Notes: generated by a model not told the origin, from the letters alone. Shown: positions 34,754-43,373, counted from the stretch's first letter. The stretch: 64,000 nt of DNA from Mycobacterium sp. E1214 (GCF_001666755.1 NZ_LZJC01000097.1:22372-86371); one strand, 5' to 3'. A program made the numbers and translations.

Positions 34754-36052
34754 ATGAACAAAGAAGACATGATCCTCATCAGCGTCGACGACCACACCGT
34801 CGAGCCGCCGGACATGTTCAAGAACCACCTGTCGAAGAAGTATCAGGACGACGCGCCGCGGCTGGTGCACAACTCCGACGGTTCGGACATGTGGAAGTTC
34901 CGCGACACCGTCATCCCCAACGTCGCGCTCAACGCGGTCGCCGGCCGCCCCAAGGAGGAGTACGGCCTGGAGCCGCAAGGTCTCGACGAGATCCGCCCGG
35001 GCTGTTACAACGTCGACGAGCGCATCAAGGACATGAACGCCGGGGGCATCTTGGCCTCCATCTGCTTTCCGTCGTTCCCCGGCTTCGCCGGGCGCCTGTT
35101 CGCCACCGAGGACGCGGAGTTCTCGATCGCGCTGGTGCAGGCCTACAACGACTGGCACATCGACGAATGGTGCGGCGCCTACCCGGCGCGGTTCATCCCG
35201 ATGGCGATCCCGGTGATCTGGGACGCCGAGGCGTGCGCCGCCGAGGTGCGCCGCGTCGCGAAGAAGGGTGTGCACGCGCTGACCTTCACTGAGAACCCCG
35301 CCGCGATGGGCTACCCGAGTTTTCACAACGAGTACTGGAACCCGCTGTGGAAAGCGTTGTGCGACACCAACACCGTGATGAACGTGCACATCGGGTCGTC
35401 GGGCCGGCTGGCCATCACCGCACCGGACGCGCCCATGGACGTGATGATCACACTGCAGCCGATGAACATCGTCCAGGCCGCCGCCGACCTGCTCTGGTCG
35501 CGGCCGATCAAGGAATACCCGGACCTCAAGATCGCCCTCTCCGAGGGCGGAACCGGCTGGATCCCGTACTTCCTGGAGCGCGCCGACCGCACGTACGAGA
35601 TGCACTCGACGTGGACGCACCAGAACTTCGGGGACAAGCTGCCGTCCGACGTGTTCCGCGATCACTTCCTGACGTGCTTCATCAGCGACAAGGTCGGCGT
35701 CGCGCTGCGCAACATGATCGGCGTCGACAACATCTGCTGGGAAGCCGACTACCCGCACAGCGACTCCATGTGGCCCGGAGCGCCCGAGGAGCTGTGGGAC
35801 GTGTTGTCGCTCAACAACGTTCCCGACGACGAGATCAAGAAGATGACGCACGAGAACGCGATGCGCTGGTATTCGTTCGACCCCTTCACCCACATCACTC
35901 CGGAGCAGGCGACGGTGGGGGCGTTGCGCAAGGCCGCCGAGGGGCACGACGTGTCGATCCGGGCGCTGTCCCACCACAAGGACGAGCGGTCGGGTTCGTC
36001 GTTCGCCGACTTCGCCGCCAGCGCCAAAGAGCTGACCGGCAACAAAGACTGA
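34754..36052 (+). CDS. ACMSD-like amidohydrolase (amidohydrolase family 2)
   Basis: A 432-residue TIM-barrel hydrolase/decarboxylase. Metal-site landmarks are SVDDHTVEPPDMF near the N terminus, MNVHIGSSG in the middle and EADYPHSDS (Asp) near the C terminus. The 60-residue C-terminal extension after WYSFDPF is longer than in the copies at 16841 and 50228. ATG 34754 follows GAGAGG. It begins a rightward group of amidohydrolase, acyl-CoA dehydrogenase and thiolase. A decarboxylation or hydrolysis of a cyclic acid, possibly as CoA ester, would fit. Confidence 0.86.
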   Translation: MNKEDMILISVDDHTVEPPDMFKNHLSKKYQDDAPRLVHNSDGSDMWKFRDTVIPNVALNAVAGRPKEEYGLEPQGLDEIRPGCYNVDERIKDMNAGGILASICFPSFPGFAGRLFATEDAEFSIALVQAYNDWHIDEWCGAYPARFIPMAIPVIWDAEACAAEVRRVAKKGVHALTFTENPAAMGYPSFHNEYWNPLWKALCDTNTVMNVHIGSSGRLAITAPDAPMDVMITLQPMNIVQAAADLLWSRPIKEYPDLKIALSEGGTGWIPYFLERADRTYEMHSTWTHQNFGDKLPSDVFRDHFLTCFISDKVGVALRNMIGVDNICWEADYPHSDSMWPGAPEELWDVLSLNNVPDDEIKKMTHENAMRWYSFDPFTHITPEQATVGALRKAAEGHDVSIRALSHHKDERSGSSFADFAASAKELTGNKD

Positions 36053-36064
36053 GATCGGCCGCGC

Positions 36065-36121
36065 CGAGATTGCGCCCAGGGTCGCGATCGCCGGCGATTC
36101 ACGACCCTGGCGGCAATCTCG
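36065..36121. repeat. Large inverted repeat (20-base arms, 17-base loop)
   Basis: CGAGATTGCGCCCAGGGTCG (36065-36084) pairs with 36102-36121 at 18 of 20 positions. RNA from either strand would fold into a strong hairpin. There is no U-tract, so it is not a classical terminator. It lies in the 96-base gap between the amidohydrolase and the acyl-CoA dehydrogenase and looks like a dispersed intergenic palindrome. Confidence 0.8.
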
Positions 36122-36148
36122 CCGCACGCAACCCGAAGGAGACCCGCA

Positions 36149-37330
36149 GTGCCCGGCGCCGGAATGAACTTTGAGCTGACGGAAGACCAGGAGTTGATCC
36201 GCCGCTCGGTGGCGGAGCTGGCCGCGAAATTCGACGACCAGTACTGGATGGACAAAGACCAGGCGCACGAGTTTCCGACCGAGTTCTACGACGCGATCGC
36301 CCGGGGCGGTTGGCTGGGCATGACCATCCCCACCGAGTACGGCGGGCACGGCCTGGGCATCACCGAGGCCACCATCCTGCTCGAGGAGGTCGCCAAGTCC
36401 GGTGGCGCGATGAACGCCGCCAGCGCGATCCATTTGACCATCTTCGGAATGCAGCCGGTGGTGGTGCACGGCTCCGACGAACTCAAGGCGCGCACGCTGC
36501 CCCGGGTCGCGACAGGTGACGTGCACGTCTGCTTCGGGGTCACCGAACCCGGTGCGGGACTGGACACCTCGCGCAGCACCACCTTCGCCAAGCGCGACGG
36601 GGACCGCTACATCGTCAACGGTCGCAAGGTCTGGATCTCCAAGGCGCTGGAGTCCGACAAGATCCTGCTGCTGACGCGCACGCAGTCCTACGACGAGGTC
36701 ACCAAGAAGACCGACGGGATGACGCTGTTCCTCACCGATCTGGATCGCAGCCGCGTCGACATCCGCCCGATCCGCAAGATGGGGCGCAACGCCGTCAGCT
36801 CCAACGAGCTGTTCATCGACAACCTCGAGGTGCCGGTCGAGGACCGAGTCGGCGAGGAGGGCAGGGGTTTTCACTACATCCTGGACGGCCTGAATCCCGA
36901 ACGCATGCTGATCGCCGCCGAGGCGCTGGGCATCGGCCGGGTGGCCCTGGAGAAGGCGGTGAAGTACGGCAACGAGCGCGAGGTCTTCGGCCGGCCCATC
37001 GGCATGAACCAGGGCCTGCAGTTCCCCCTGGCGGACTCGCTGGCGCGCCTGGACGCCGCCGAGCTGATGCTGCGCAAGGCCACCTGGCTCTACGACAACG
37101 GCAAACCCTGTGGCCGCGAGGCGAACACCGCGAAATACCTGTGCGCCGACGCGGGATTCACCGCCGCGGACCGCGCGCTGCAGACCCACGGCGGCATGGG
37201 TTACGCCGAGGAGTACCACATCACGCGCTACTTCCGCGAGGCCCGGCTGATGAAGATCGCGCCGGTCAGCCAGGAGATGATCCTGAACTTCCTGGGCGCC
37301 AACGTCTTGAAGTTGCCGAGGAGTTACTGA
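36149..37330 (+). CDS. Acyl-CoA dehydrogenase
   Basis: A 393-residue full-length acyl-CoA dehydrogenase. It has FGVTEPGAGLDTSRSTTFA (FAD/substrate loop), VNGRKVWISKALES, QTHGGMGYAEEYHITRYFREARL in the C-terminal domain and the ending VSQEMILNFLGANVL. GTG 36149 lies 8 bases after AAGGAG; ATG 36164 is an internal alternative. It is between the amidohydrolase and the thiolase, so this unit can carry out the first and last steps of beta-oxidation; no hydratase or hydroxyacyl-CoA dehydrogenase gene is beside it. Confidence 0.92.
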   Translation: MPGAGMNFELTEDQELIRRSVAELAAKFDDQYWMDKDQAHEFPTEFYDAIARGGWLGMTIPTEYGGHGLGITEATILLEEVAKSGGAMNAASAIHLTIFGMQPVVVHGSDELKARTLPRVATGDVHVCFGVTEPGAGLDTSRSTTFAKRDGDRYIVNGRKVWISKALESDKILLLTRTQSYDEVTKKTDGMTLFLTDLDRSRVDIRPIRKMGRNAVSSNELFIDNLEVPVEDRVGEEGRGFHYILDGLNPERMLIAAEALGIGRVALEKAVKYGNEREVFGRPIGMNQGLQFPLADSLARLDAAELMLRKATWLYDNGKPCGREANTAKYLCADAGFTAADRALQTHGGMGYAEEYHITRYFREARLMKIAPVSQEMILNFLGANVLKLPRSY

Positions 37331-37424
37331 GCGCGCCCGGCGCGCCGAAGGCAGGGGCGCCGGCACCGCGCGGCGCGACCCGTCGTTTACTGGGCAGTGA
37401 CGATATTCGGACGAGGACCCTGAG

Positions 37425-38585
37425 GTGAACATGCGCGAGACCGTCATCGTCGAGGCCGTGCGCACGCCCGTCGGCAAGCGCAACGGCGGCCTGTCGGGCA
37501 CGCACGCCGCCGACCTGTCGGCCGTCGTGCTCAACGAGCTGCTCGACCGCGCCGGCGTCGGCCCGGACATCGTCGACGACGTGGTCTGGGGCTGCGTCTC
37601 CCAGGTGGGCGACCAGTCCAGCAACATCGGGCGGTACGCGGTGCTCGCCGCGGGGTGGCCCGAAAGCATCCCGGGCACCACGGTCAACCGCGCCTGCGGG
37701 TCCAGTCAGCAGGCACTCGACTTCGCCGTGCAGGCGGTCATGTCGGGTCAGCAGGACGTGGTCGTGGCCGGCGGCGTCGAGGTGATGAGCCGCGTTCCGC
37801 TCGGCTCGGCCAGGGCCAGCGGCATGCCGTATGGCCCGAAAGTGCTTGCCCGCTATGGCGATTTCTCATTCAACCAGGGCCACTCGGCGGAGCTGATCGC
37901 CACGAAGTGGGGGTTGTCGCGCACGCGGCTCGACGAATACTCGGTGCAGTCCCACGAGCGGGCGGCGGCGGCGCAAGACGCCGGCGCGTTCGCCGAACAG
38001 ATCGTGCCGGTCTTCACCGACGCAACGGCCGACGCCGTCGTCACCGCCGACGAGGGCGTGCGCCGCGGGAGCACCGTCGAGAAGCTCGCGGCGCTCAAGC
38101 CCGCGTTCGTCGACGACGGCGTGATCCACGCCGGCAACTCCTCGCAGATCTCCGACGGCGCCGCCGCGCTGTTGGTGATGACGGCCGAGATGGCGGTCGA
38201 ACTCGGGCTGCGTCCCCTGGTCCGCTACCTCGCGGGGGCGGTCACGGGCGCGGACCCGGTGCTGATGCTGACCGGCCCCATCCCGGCGACCGAGAAGGTG
38301 CTCAAGAAGTCGGGGGTGTCGCTGGAACAGGTCGGCGTCTTCGAGGTGAACGAGGCCTTCGCGCCGGTGCCGCTGGCGTGGCTGGCGGAGACGGGCGCGG
38401 ACCCGGAGCTGCTCAATCCCCTCGGCGGCGCGATCGCCCTCGGCCACCCGCTGGGGGCCTCCGGCGCGGTGTTGTTGAGCCGGATGGCACACCACATGCG
38501 CGACAACGGGATTCGCTACGGCCTGCAGACCATGTGCGAGGGCGGAGGCACGGCCAACGCCACCCTCGTCGAGTTGGTGGGCTAG
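37425..38585 (+). CDS. Thiolase (acetyl-CoA acetyltransferase)
   Basis: A 386-residue thiolase. The acyl-accepting Cys lies in NRACGSSQQAL (about residue 88), the NEAFAPVP loop and GHPLGASGA (His) are present, and the second Cys is in TMCEGGGTANAT. These are the residues of an active degradative or biosynthetic thiolase. It cleaves a 3-ketoacyl-CoA with CoA, releasing acetyl- or propionyl-CoA. GTG 37425 and ATG 37431 are both possible. It is in line with the upstream acyl-CoA dehydrogenase, and its stop is followed by a TetR promoter region. Confidence 0.93.
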   Translation: MNMRETVIVEAVRTPVGKRNGGLSGTHAADLSAVVLNELLDRAGVGPDIVDDVVWGCVSQVGDQSSNIGRYAVLAAGWPESIPGTTVNRACGSSQQALDFAVQAVMSGQQDVVVAGGVEVMSRVPLGSARASGMPYGPKVLARYGDFSFNQGHSAELIATKWGLSRTRLDEYSVQSHERAAAAQDAGAFAEQIVPVFTDATADAVVTADEGVRRGSTVEKLAALKPAFVDDGVIHAGNSSQISDGAAALLVMTAEMAVELGLRPLVRYLAGAVTGADPVLMLTGPIPATEKVLKKSGVSLEQVGVFEVNEAFAPVPLAWLAETGADPELLNPLGGAIALGHPLGASGAVLLSRMAHHMRDNGIRYGLQTMCEGGGTANATLVELVG

Positions 38586-38619
38586 CCACCCGCCGGCCCG
38601 CAACACGGCCGAGTGACCC

Positions 38620-38648
38620 TTGTCACAGCGGCCAAACTAACCTACTGT
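38620..38648 (+). promoter_or_regulatory. Promoter of the TetR gene at 38719
   Basis: TTGTCA (38620-38625), 17 bases, then TACTGT (38643-38648). The -10 and spacer overlap the left arm of an inverted repeat, as expected for an autoregulated TetR gene. Confidence 0.6.
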
Positions 38649-38666
38649 GTGTTCACTAGGTTGGTT
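38635..38666. promoter_or_regulatory. Inverted repeat, candidate operator of the TetR gene at 38719
   Basis: AACTAACCTA (38635-38644) and TAGGTTGGTT (38657-38666) are inverted copies with one mismatch, 12 bases apart. They lie just before the TetR gene and differ from the GAGAAT motif, so this regulator probably has its own targets. Confidence 0.65.
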
Positions 38667-38718
38667 CGGCACGGCGACGCGCCAACCGCACCACCCGCCA
38701 ACCGCACAAAGGAGTCCG

Positions 38719-39342
38719 GTGGCCGTTGCACGGCGCTATGACACGCTTCTCGCCAAGGGCGAGGACCGCAAGCAGCGGATCCTCGATGTGGCGCAGCGGC
38801 TCCTGACCCGCAACGGCTGGCGCAGCACGACCCTGGCGCAAATCGCGGGGGAGGCGGGGGTGACGCCGGCGGGATTGCTGCACCACTTCGAGTCGAAGGA
38901 CCAGTTGCTGCACGCGGTGCTCGACGCCCGCGACCTCGACGACGACACCCACGCCGACCGCACCGGCGACCTGTTCGCCCAGATCGCGCAGGTCGCCGAC
39001 CGGTTTCACCGGGCGCCCGAGATGGTGGGCACGTTCACGGTGCTGCTGGTCGAAAACATCCTGCCCGACGCGCCCCTGCACGACCGGATGCTGGCCAGGC
39101 ATCGGGCCGCGACCGACATCGTCGCCGAGCTGATCCGCCGCGGTCAGTCCGACGGGCGGTACCGCGCCGACATAGACCCCACCGTCAAGGCCGTAGAGAT
39201 CCTCGCCTTCGTCCACGGAATGGAAACCACATGGCTACTCGATCCTTCAATACCCCTGCCCGAGGTGTTCAAGCAGTACGCGGAGACGCTGGCACGGGAC
39301 TTCGCGCCCTCCCCGACGCGGAGCCCGAGCGAGGCGCCATGA
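38719..39342 (+). CDS. TetR-family transcriptional regulator
   Basis: A 207-residue TetR-type protein. The helix-turn-helix (about residues 14-60) includes RILDVAQRLLTRNGW, TTLAQIAGEAGVTPAGLLHH and FESKDQLLHAVL. GTG 38719 has AAAGGAG at 4-5 bases, which excludes the longer frame. Its promoter overlaps an inverted repeat that is a likely autoregulatory site. Its stop overlaps the start of a small conserved gene (ATGA). It may control the preceding thiolase unit or the following gene; its operator sequence is unlike the main regulon motif. Confidence 0.9.
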   Translation: MAVARRYDTLLAKGEDRKQRILDVAQRLLTRNGWRSTTLAQIAGEAGVTPAGLLHHFESKDQLLHAVLDARDLDDDTHADRTGDLFAQIAQVADRFHRAPEMVGTFTVLLVENILPDAPLHDRMLARHRAATDIVAELIRRGQSDGRYRADIDPTVKAVEILAFVHGMETTWLLDPSIPLPEVFKQYAETLARDFAPSPTRSPSEAP

Positions 39343-39845
39343 GGTATCGGCTCGACGTGGTCGCCGCCACCGTCACCGACGTCGTGCGGTTCGCCGGCGG
39401 CTGGCTCTTCGACCGGTCGATGGCCGGGTGGGACGTCACCGTGCTGGTCGCGGACCATCCCGACGCCCGGCCGCTACAGATCGTCGGCGCGCAGGTCCAA
39501 GATCTCGAGGACGCGCTGGCCGCGGCGCAGTCGCGCCCGCGCCCCCAGGCGCTGGCCGCGGCGGCGGACCTGTTCGGATGCGACGCGCGCGTGCGCCAAG
39601 GTGTGCTGCAGGCCCTCGACCACGGCGTCACCGAGGTCACGCTGTGGGGGGAGAACTGGCCGGCGGAACTCGACGACAGCGTCGGGCTGGTGCAGCACCG
39701 CCTGAGCATGGCCGCGCGGACGTTCAAGGCGCAGGCGCTGGCCGCCGCGGCCCTGCCGCAGGTCCCGGTCGGTGCCGTCGAGGTCTTCCGCAGCGGCCTG
39801 CTGGCGTGGCCCTCCGTGGCCGCCGACCTCGTTCCCGCGGGCTGA
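39339..39845 (+). CDS. Conserved protein of unknown function
   Basis: A 168-residue protein I do not recognise. The N-terminal half has TDVVRFAGGWLFDRSMAGWDVTVLV, a mixed alpha/beta pattern; the C-terminal half is Ala-rich and helical. There is no signal peptide or clear membrane segment. ATG 39339 overlaps the TetR stop by four bases, so it is co-translated with the regulator. A role as partner or modulator of that regulator is possible, but nothing in the sequence shows it. Confidence 0.7.
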   Translation: MRYRLDVVAATVTDVVRFAGGWLFDRSMAGWDVTVLVADHPDARPLQIVGAQVQDLEDALAAAQSRPRPQALAAAADLFGCDARVRQGVLQALDHGVTEVTLWGENWPAELDDSVGLVQHRLSMAARTFKAQALAAAALPQVPVGAVEVFRSGLLAWPSVAADLVPAG

Positions 39846-39915
39846 CGCGCGCTACCACCCGGGCCGGGGCGCGTTGACGACCACCGGGCCGTGTGGAAAT
39901 GTAATACTCATCTGC

Positions 39916-39930
39916 GAGAGGCACATTCTC
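39916..39930. promoter_or_regulatory. Operator site 5, GAGAGGCACATTCTC
   Basis: It matches 10 of the 12 defined bases of GAGAAT-N3-ATTCTC, with an intact right half, and lies 26 bases before the P450 gene. Regulation of the P450 by the same TetR protein is inferred. Confidence 0.65.
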
Positions 39931-39956
39931 ACCAGTTGAGATTCGAGGAGCGGAAG

Positions 39957-41240
39957 ATGGCGAACGAATTCTCCGAGTTGGACTTCTTCCGCGGTACCGA
40001 GCTGGTCGACGACCCGTACCCGTACTACGAGGCGCTGCGCAGCACCTGCCCCGTCACGCGTGAAGGCCGGCACGGGGTGACCATGGTGACCGGCTGGGAC
40101 GAGGCCTGCGCGGTGCTCAACGACCCGGAGACGTGGTCGTCGTGCAACTCGGTGACCGGCCCGTTTCCCGGTTTCCCGGTGTCGCTGGAGGGCCTGGGGG
40201 ACAGCGACATCACCGACCTGATCAATGAGCACCGCGACAAGCTGCCGTTCAGCGACCAGTTGCCCACCCTCGACCCGCCCACCCACACCAATCACCGCTC
40301 GCTGCTGATGCGGCTGATCACGCCGAAGCGCCTCAAGGAGAACGAGGACGCCATGTGGGCGCTCGCCGACCAGGCCCTGGACGCCTACCTGGCGCCCGGC
40401 CGCGGCGACTTCATCAAGGGCTTCGCGAGCCCGTTCACGTTGCTGGTCATCGCCGACCTGCTCGGCGTGCCGCTGGAGGACCGGGACAAGTTCGTCAAGG
40501 GCATCCGCGAGCACTCGGGCGGCGGCGTCGGCGGCACCGGCAAGGAATCGCTGGCGCACAGCCCGCTGGAGTTCCTCTACGGGCTGTTCTCGGACTACGT
40601 CCGCGACCGCCGGCGCGACCCGCGCGACGACGTGCTGACCGGTCTGGCGACGGCCACCTACCCCGACGGGTCCATCCCGGAGGTCGAGGACGTGGCCCGC
40701 GTCGCCAGCAACGTGTTCTCCGCGGGGCAGGAGACCACCGTGCGCCTGCTCGGCGCCGCCTTGCAGACGCTCGGTGAGCGGCCCGACATTCAAGCGCAGC
40801 TGCGCAAGGACCGCAGCTTGATCCCCAACTTCATCGAGGAGTCGCTGCGCCACGAGAGCCCGGTCAAGGGTGACTTCCGGCTGAACCGCAGGCCGGTCAG
40901 CGTCGGCGGGGTCGACCTGCCCGCCGGCACCACCGTGATGATCGTGCAGGCCGCGGCGAACCGGGATCCGCGCCGGTTTGACGATCCCGCCGCATTCGAT
41001 CCGGCCCGCAAGAACGCGCGCCAGCACATCGCGTTCGGCCGGGGCATCCACAGCTGCCCGGGGGCTCCGCTGGCGCGCGCCGAAACCCGGGTGGCGATCG
41101 AGCGGTTGTTGGACCGCACCGGCGAGATCCGGATCGACGAGGGCGTCCACGGCCCGGCGAATCACCGTCGCTATCAATACGTTCCGACCTACATCCTGCG
41201 GGGACTGACGGAACTGCACCTGGAGTTCACGCCGGCATGA
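39957..41240 (+). CDS. Cytochrome P450
   Basis: A 427-residue P450. It has the I-helix motif SAGQETT (Gln in place of the usual His), ExxR in EESLRHES and the heme loop FGRGIHSCPG. The N-terminal region (DFFRGTELVDDPYPYYEALR) is typical of soluble bacterial P450s. ATG 39957 follows GAGGAG. The gene overlaps the ferredoxin gene by four bases, so the pair is translated together. Operator site 5 is just upstream. The substrate is unknown. Confidence 0.93.
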   Translation: MANEFSELDFFRGTELVDDPYPYYEALRSTCPVTREGRHGVTMVTGWDEACAVLNDPETWSSCNSVTGPFPGFPVSLEGLGDSDITDLINEHRDKLPFSDQLPTLDPPTHTNHRSLLMRLITPKRLKENEDAMWALADQALDAYLAPGRGDFIKGFASPFTLLVIADLLGVPLEDRDKFVKGIREHSGGGVGGTGKESLAHSPLEFLYGLFSDYVRDRRRDPRDDVLTGLATATYPDGSIPEVEDVARVASNVFSAGQETTVRLLGAALQTLGERPDIQAQLRKDRSLIPNFIEESLRHESPVKGDFRLNRRPVSVGGVDLPAGTTVMIVQAAANRDPRRFDDPAAFDPARKNARQHIAFGRGIHSCPGAPLARAETRVAIERLLDRTGEIRIDEGVHGPANHRRYQYVPTYILRGLTELHLEFTPA

Positions 41241-41425
41241 AGGTGTGGGTGGACGACCAGCGCTGTCGCGGGCACGGGATGTGTCTCACGCTGTGCCCGG
41301 ACGTGTTCAGCCTCACCGACGACGGCTACGCCGAGGCGATAGGTGCCGACGTGCCGGCCGAATTCGAGTCCGCGACGCAGGAGGCCATCGAGTGCTGTCC
41401 CGAGCAGGCGATCGCCGAGCGATGA
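41237..41425 (+). CDS. P450-type 3Fe-4S ferredoxin
   Basis: A 62-residue ferredoxin with ligands Cys10, Cys16 and Cys54. The variable position 13 is His (CRGHGMC), the commonest type among mycobacterial P450 ferredoxins. Extra Cys20 and Cys53 lie next to ligands. ATG 41237 overlaps the P450 stop, so it is the natural electron donor for that P450. A reductase must come from elsewhere; a NuoF-like flavoprotein lies at 47120. Confidence 0.92.
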   Translation: MKVWVDDQRCRGHGMCLTLCPDVFSLTDDGYAEAIGADVPAEFESATQEAIECCPEQAIAER

Positions 41426-41456
41426 CGAAACCACCACAAACGCCGGGAGATTCGTG

Positions 41457-41750
41457 ATGGCGCAGGGGCGCAAAGGCTATGTCATCCTGACCGAGGCGAT
41501 CAAGGACCCCGACGGCATGAAGGCCTACGCCCGGGCGGCCGGGTCCGCCATGACCGGCGCGACCGTCCTCGCGGTGGACACCGCGCCCGAGGTCGTCGAA
41601 GGCGCCTGGCACGGCGATCAGACCGTGCTGCTGGAGTTCGAGTCGGTCGAGGCCGCCCGCGCCTGGTACGAATCCGAGGGCTACCAGCAGGCGGCGAAAC
41701 TGCGGCAGGCGGCTGCCGACTGCAACGCGGTCATCCTCGGCGGACTCTGA
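41457..41750 (+). CDS. DUF1330 protein
   Basis: A 97-residue DUF1330 protein, a dimeric alpha/beta-barrel (ferredoxin-like) fold. It shows KGYVILTEAIKDPDGMKAYAR, then LLEFESVEAARAWYESEGYQ and an Asn-Ala-Val strand near the end, all family hallmarks. Its function is not established. ATG 41457 follows GGGAGA; GTG 41454 is adjacent. It is 31 bases behind the ferredoxin gene and converges with another ferredoxin gene, with 7 bases between stops. Confidence 0.85.
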   Translation: MAQGRKGYVILTEAIKDPDGMKAYARAAGSAMTGATVLAVDTAPEVVEGAWHGDQTVLLEFESVEAARAWYESEGYQQAAKLRQAAADCNAVILGGL

Positions 41751-41757
41751 GGGCCGG

Positions 41758-41955
41758 TCATTCCACGATCGAGATGGCCTGCCGCGGGCACTGACGGACC
41801 GCCTCGCGCACGTCCGATTCGATCTCCGGGGTGACGACTTCCTGATGCACGGTCAGCATGTCGTCGTCGCCGAGTTCGAAGATGTCGGGGTTGATCCCCA
41901 TGCAGACGCCGTTGCTTTCGCACAGGCCCCAGTCGACGTCGATCTTCTTCGTCAT
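41758..41955 (-). CDS. P450-type 3Fe-4S ferredoxin
   Basis: A 65-residue ferredoxin. Cys12, Cys18 and Cys56 are the three cluster ligands; the variable position (15) is Asn (CESNGVC). ATG 41955 lies 13 bases after the P450 stop on the same strand, so it should serve the P450 at 41969-43180. The central region is acidic (ELGDDDML), as usual for docking to a P450. Confidence 0.92.
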   Translation of the reverse strand: MTKKIDVDWGLCESNGVCMGINPDIFELGDDDMLTVHQEVVTPEIESDVREAVRQCPRQAISIVE

Positions 41956-41968
41956 CGCGATACCGCCT

Positions 41969-43180
41969 TCAGGCAAGGATTTTGACGGGGACGTTCTGCC
42001 AGCCGGCGACGTTTTGCATGTGCACGCGCTGCAGGCCGTCCCAGTCCACCTCGTAGCGGGGCATGAATTCGACCAGCCGCTCCAAGGCGATGCGGCTCTC
42101 CATGCGGGCCAGGGCCGCACCGAGGCAACTGTGGATCCCGTAGCCGAGGCCCACGTGCTGCGCCTCGGTCTGGTCGCGTTCGATGTCGAAGGTGTCACCG
42201 TCGGTGAAGGCGTCCGAGTCGCGGTTGGCCGAGGCGCCGATCAGGAAGACGGGCTTGCCCGGCGGGATCACGCCGCCGCTGACGTGGGCCTCCTTGAGGG
42301 TGTAGCGGACGTTGTATTGCACCGGGCCCTCGTAGCGCAACAGTTCCTCCACGGCCCCGGGAATCTTGTCCGGGTCGTCCTGCAGCTTCTGCCACTGCTC
42401 GGGGTGCCGCGCGAAGATCACCGCCGCGTTGCCCAGCAGTTTGGTGACGGTCTCGGCCCCGGCGCCGCCCAGCAGGGTGGCGAAACCGGTGATCTCGATG
42501 TCGTCCAGCTTGCGCAATTGGCCGTCCGCGCCGGGGATTTCGGCGGCGATCAGTCGACTGATCATGTCGTCCTGCGGGTTTTCGCGCCGCTCCTGGACCA
42601 GGGTGAAGTAGTACATCGCGGTGTCGATGTTGGCCTGCATCCCGGCCTCGCTGACCTCGATCTGGCCCGGCTCCCGGTGCAAGCTGGCGTCGATCCAGTG
42701 CCGCACCTGCTGGCGATACTCCTCGGGCACACCCGCCATTCTGGTGATGACCTCGACCGGGAACGGTCCGGAGAAGTCCTGGACGACGTCGAAGCGGTCG
42801 CCGCGCACGGCGCCGAGGTACTTGTCGATGACCTCGACGACGGTGTCGCGCTGGGACTGGATGGCCCGCGGCGTGAAGGCCTTATTGAGCAGGCTGCGCA
42901 TGTGCCGGTGCTCCGGCGGGTCCATGAAGATGATCGACTTCTGCTCGGGGGGCAGGCCCTTGCGCACCATCGACAGATCGCAGCCGCGCGCCGAGGAATA
43001 CGTCTCGTAGTCCTTGAAGGCGGCCGCCACGTCCTCGTGCCGGGTCAGCGCGTAGAAGTTTTCCTTCTCGTCGTAATACAGCGGGGCTTCCTCGCGCATT
43101 CGCCGATAGATGTCGAAGGGGTTGTTGAAGTAGTCCTCGGAAAACGGATCGAAGACAACCGTCGGCTTTGTCACGGACAT
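41969..43180 (-). CDS. Cytochrome P450 with Leu in the heme-loop signature
   Basis: A 403-residue P450. Features are an I-helix stretch GGAGAETVTKL (the AGxxT pattern is shifted to AGAETV), ExxR in EELLRYEG and the heme loop LGYGIHSCLG, in which the usual leading Phe is Leu. GAGGAGG lies directly before ATG 43180; GTG 43174 has better spacing (6 bases) and may be the true start. It is followed by its ferredoxin. A triple GTAACG repeat lies 53 bases upstream. The enzyme is probably active, but the Leu next to the heme may change spectral and redox properties. Confidence 0.9.
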   Translation of the reverse strand: MSVTKPTVVFDPFSEDYFNNPFDIYRRMREEAPLYYDEKENFYALTRHEDVAAAFKDYETYSSARGCDLSMVRKGLPPEQKSIIFMDPPEHRHMRSLLNKAFTPRAIQSQRDTVVEVIDKYLGAVRGDRFDVVQDFSGPFPVEVITRMAGVPEEYRQQVRHWIDASLHREPGQIEVSEAGMQANIDTAMYYFTLVQERRENPQDDMISRLIAAEIPGADGQLRKLDDIEITGFATLLGGAGAETVTKLLGNAAVIFARHPEQWQKLQDDPDKIPGAVEELLRYEGPVQYNVRYTLKEAHVSGGVIPPGKPVFLIGASANRDSDAFTDGDTFDIERDQTEAQHVGLGYGIHSCLGAALARMESRIALERLVEFMPRYEVDWDGLQRVHMQNVAGWQNVPVKILA

Positions 43181-43232
43181 CCTCCTCAGGCGGCGAGGCC
43201 GGGCTGAATCCTTTACAGCGGGGTGGCTGACT

Positions 43233-43250
43233 GTAACGGTAACGGTAACT
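43233..43250. repeat. Triple hexamer repeat GTAACG/GTAACG/GTAACT
   Basis: Three consecutive 6-base units lie 53-70 bases upstream of the P450 start. Such direct repeats can be a regulator site; no matching repeat was noticed elsewhere in the window. No GAGAAT motif is seen in this gap. Confidence 0.5.
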
Positions 43251-43373
43251 CTTTCGTGGCGAACCGGAAAGCACCAAAACGCCGCCACGTCAGACGCTCT
43301 TGGCTGCCGCGAGGTGTGTCATCTATCGCACGGCGCCGGGCCCCGGAACGTCCTCTCGCGGGGCGCGCGGCGC

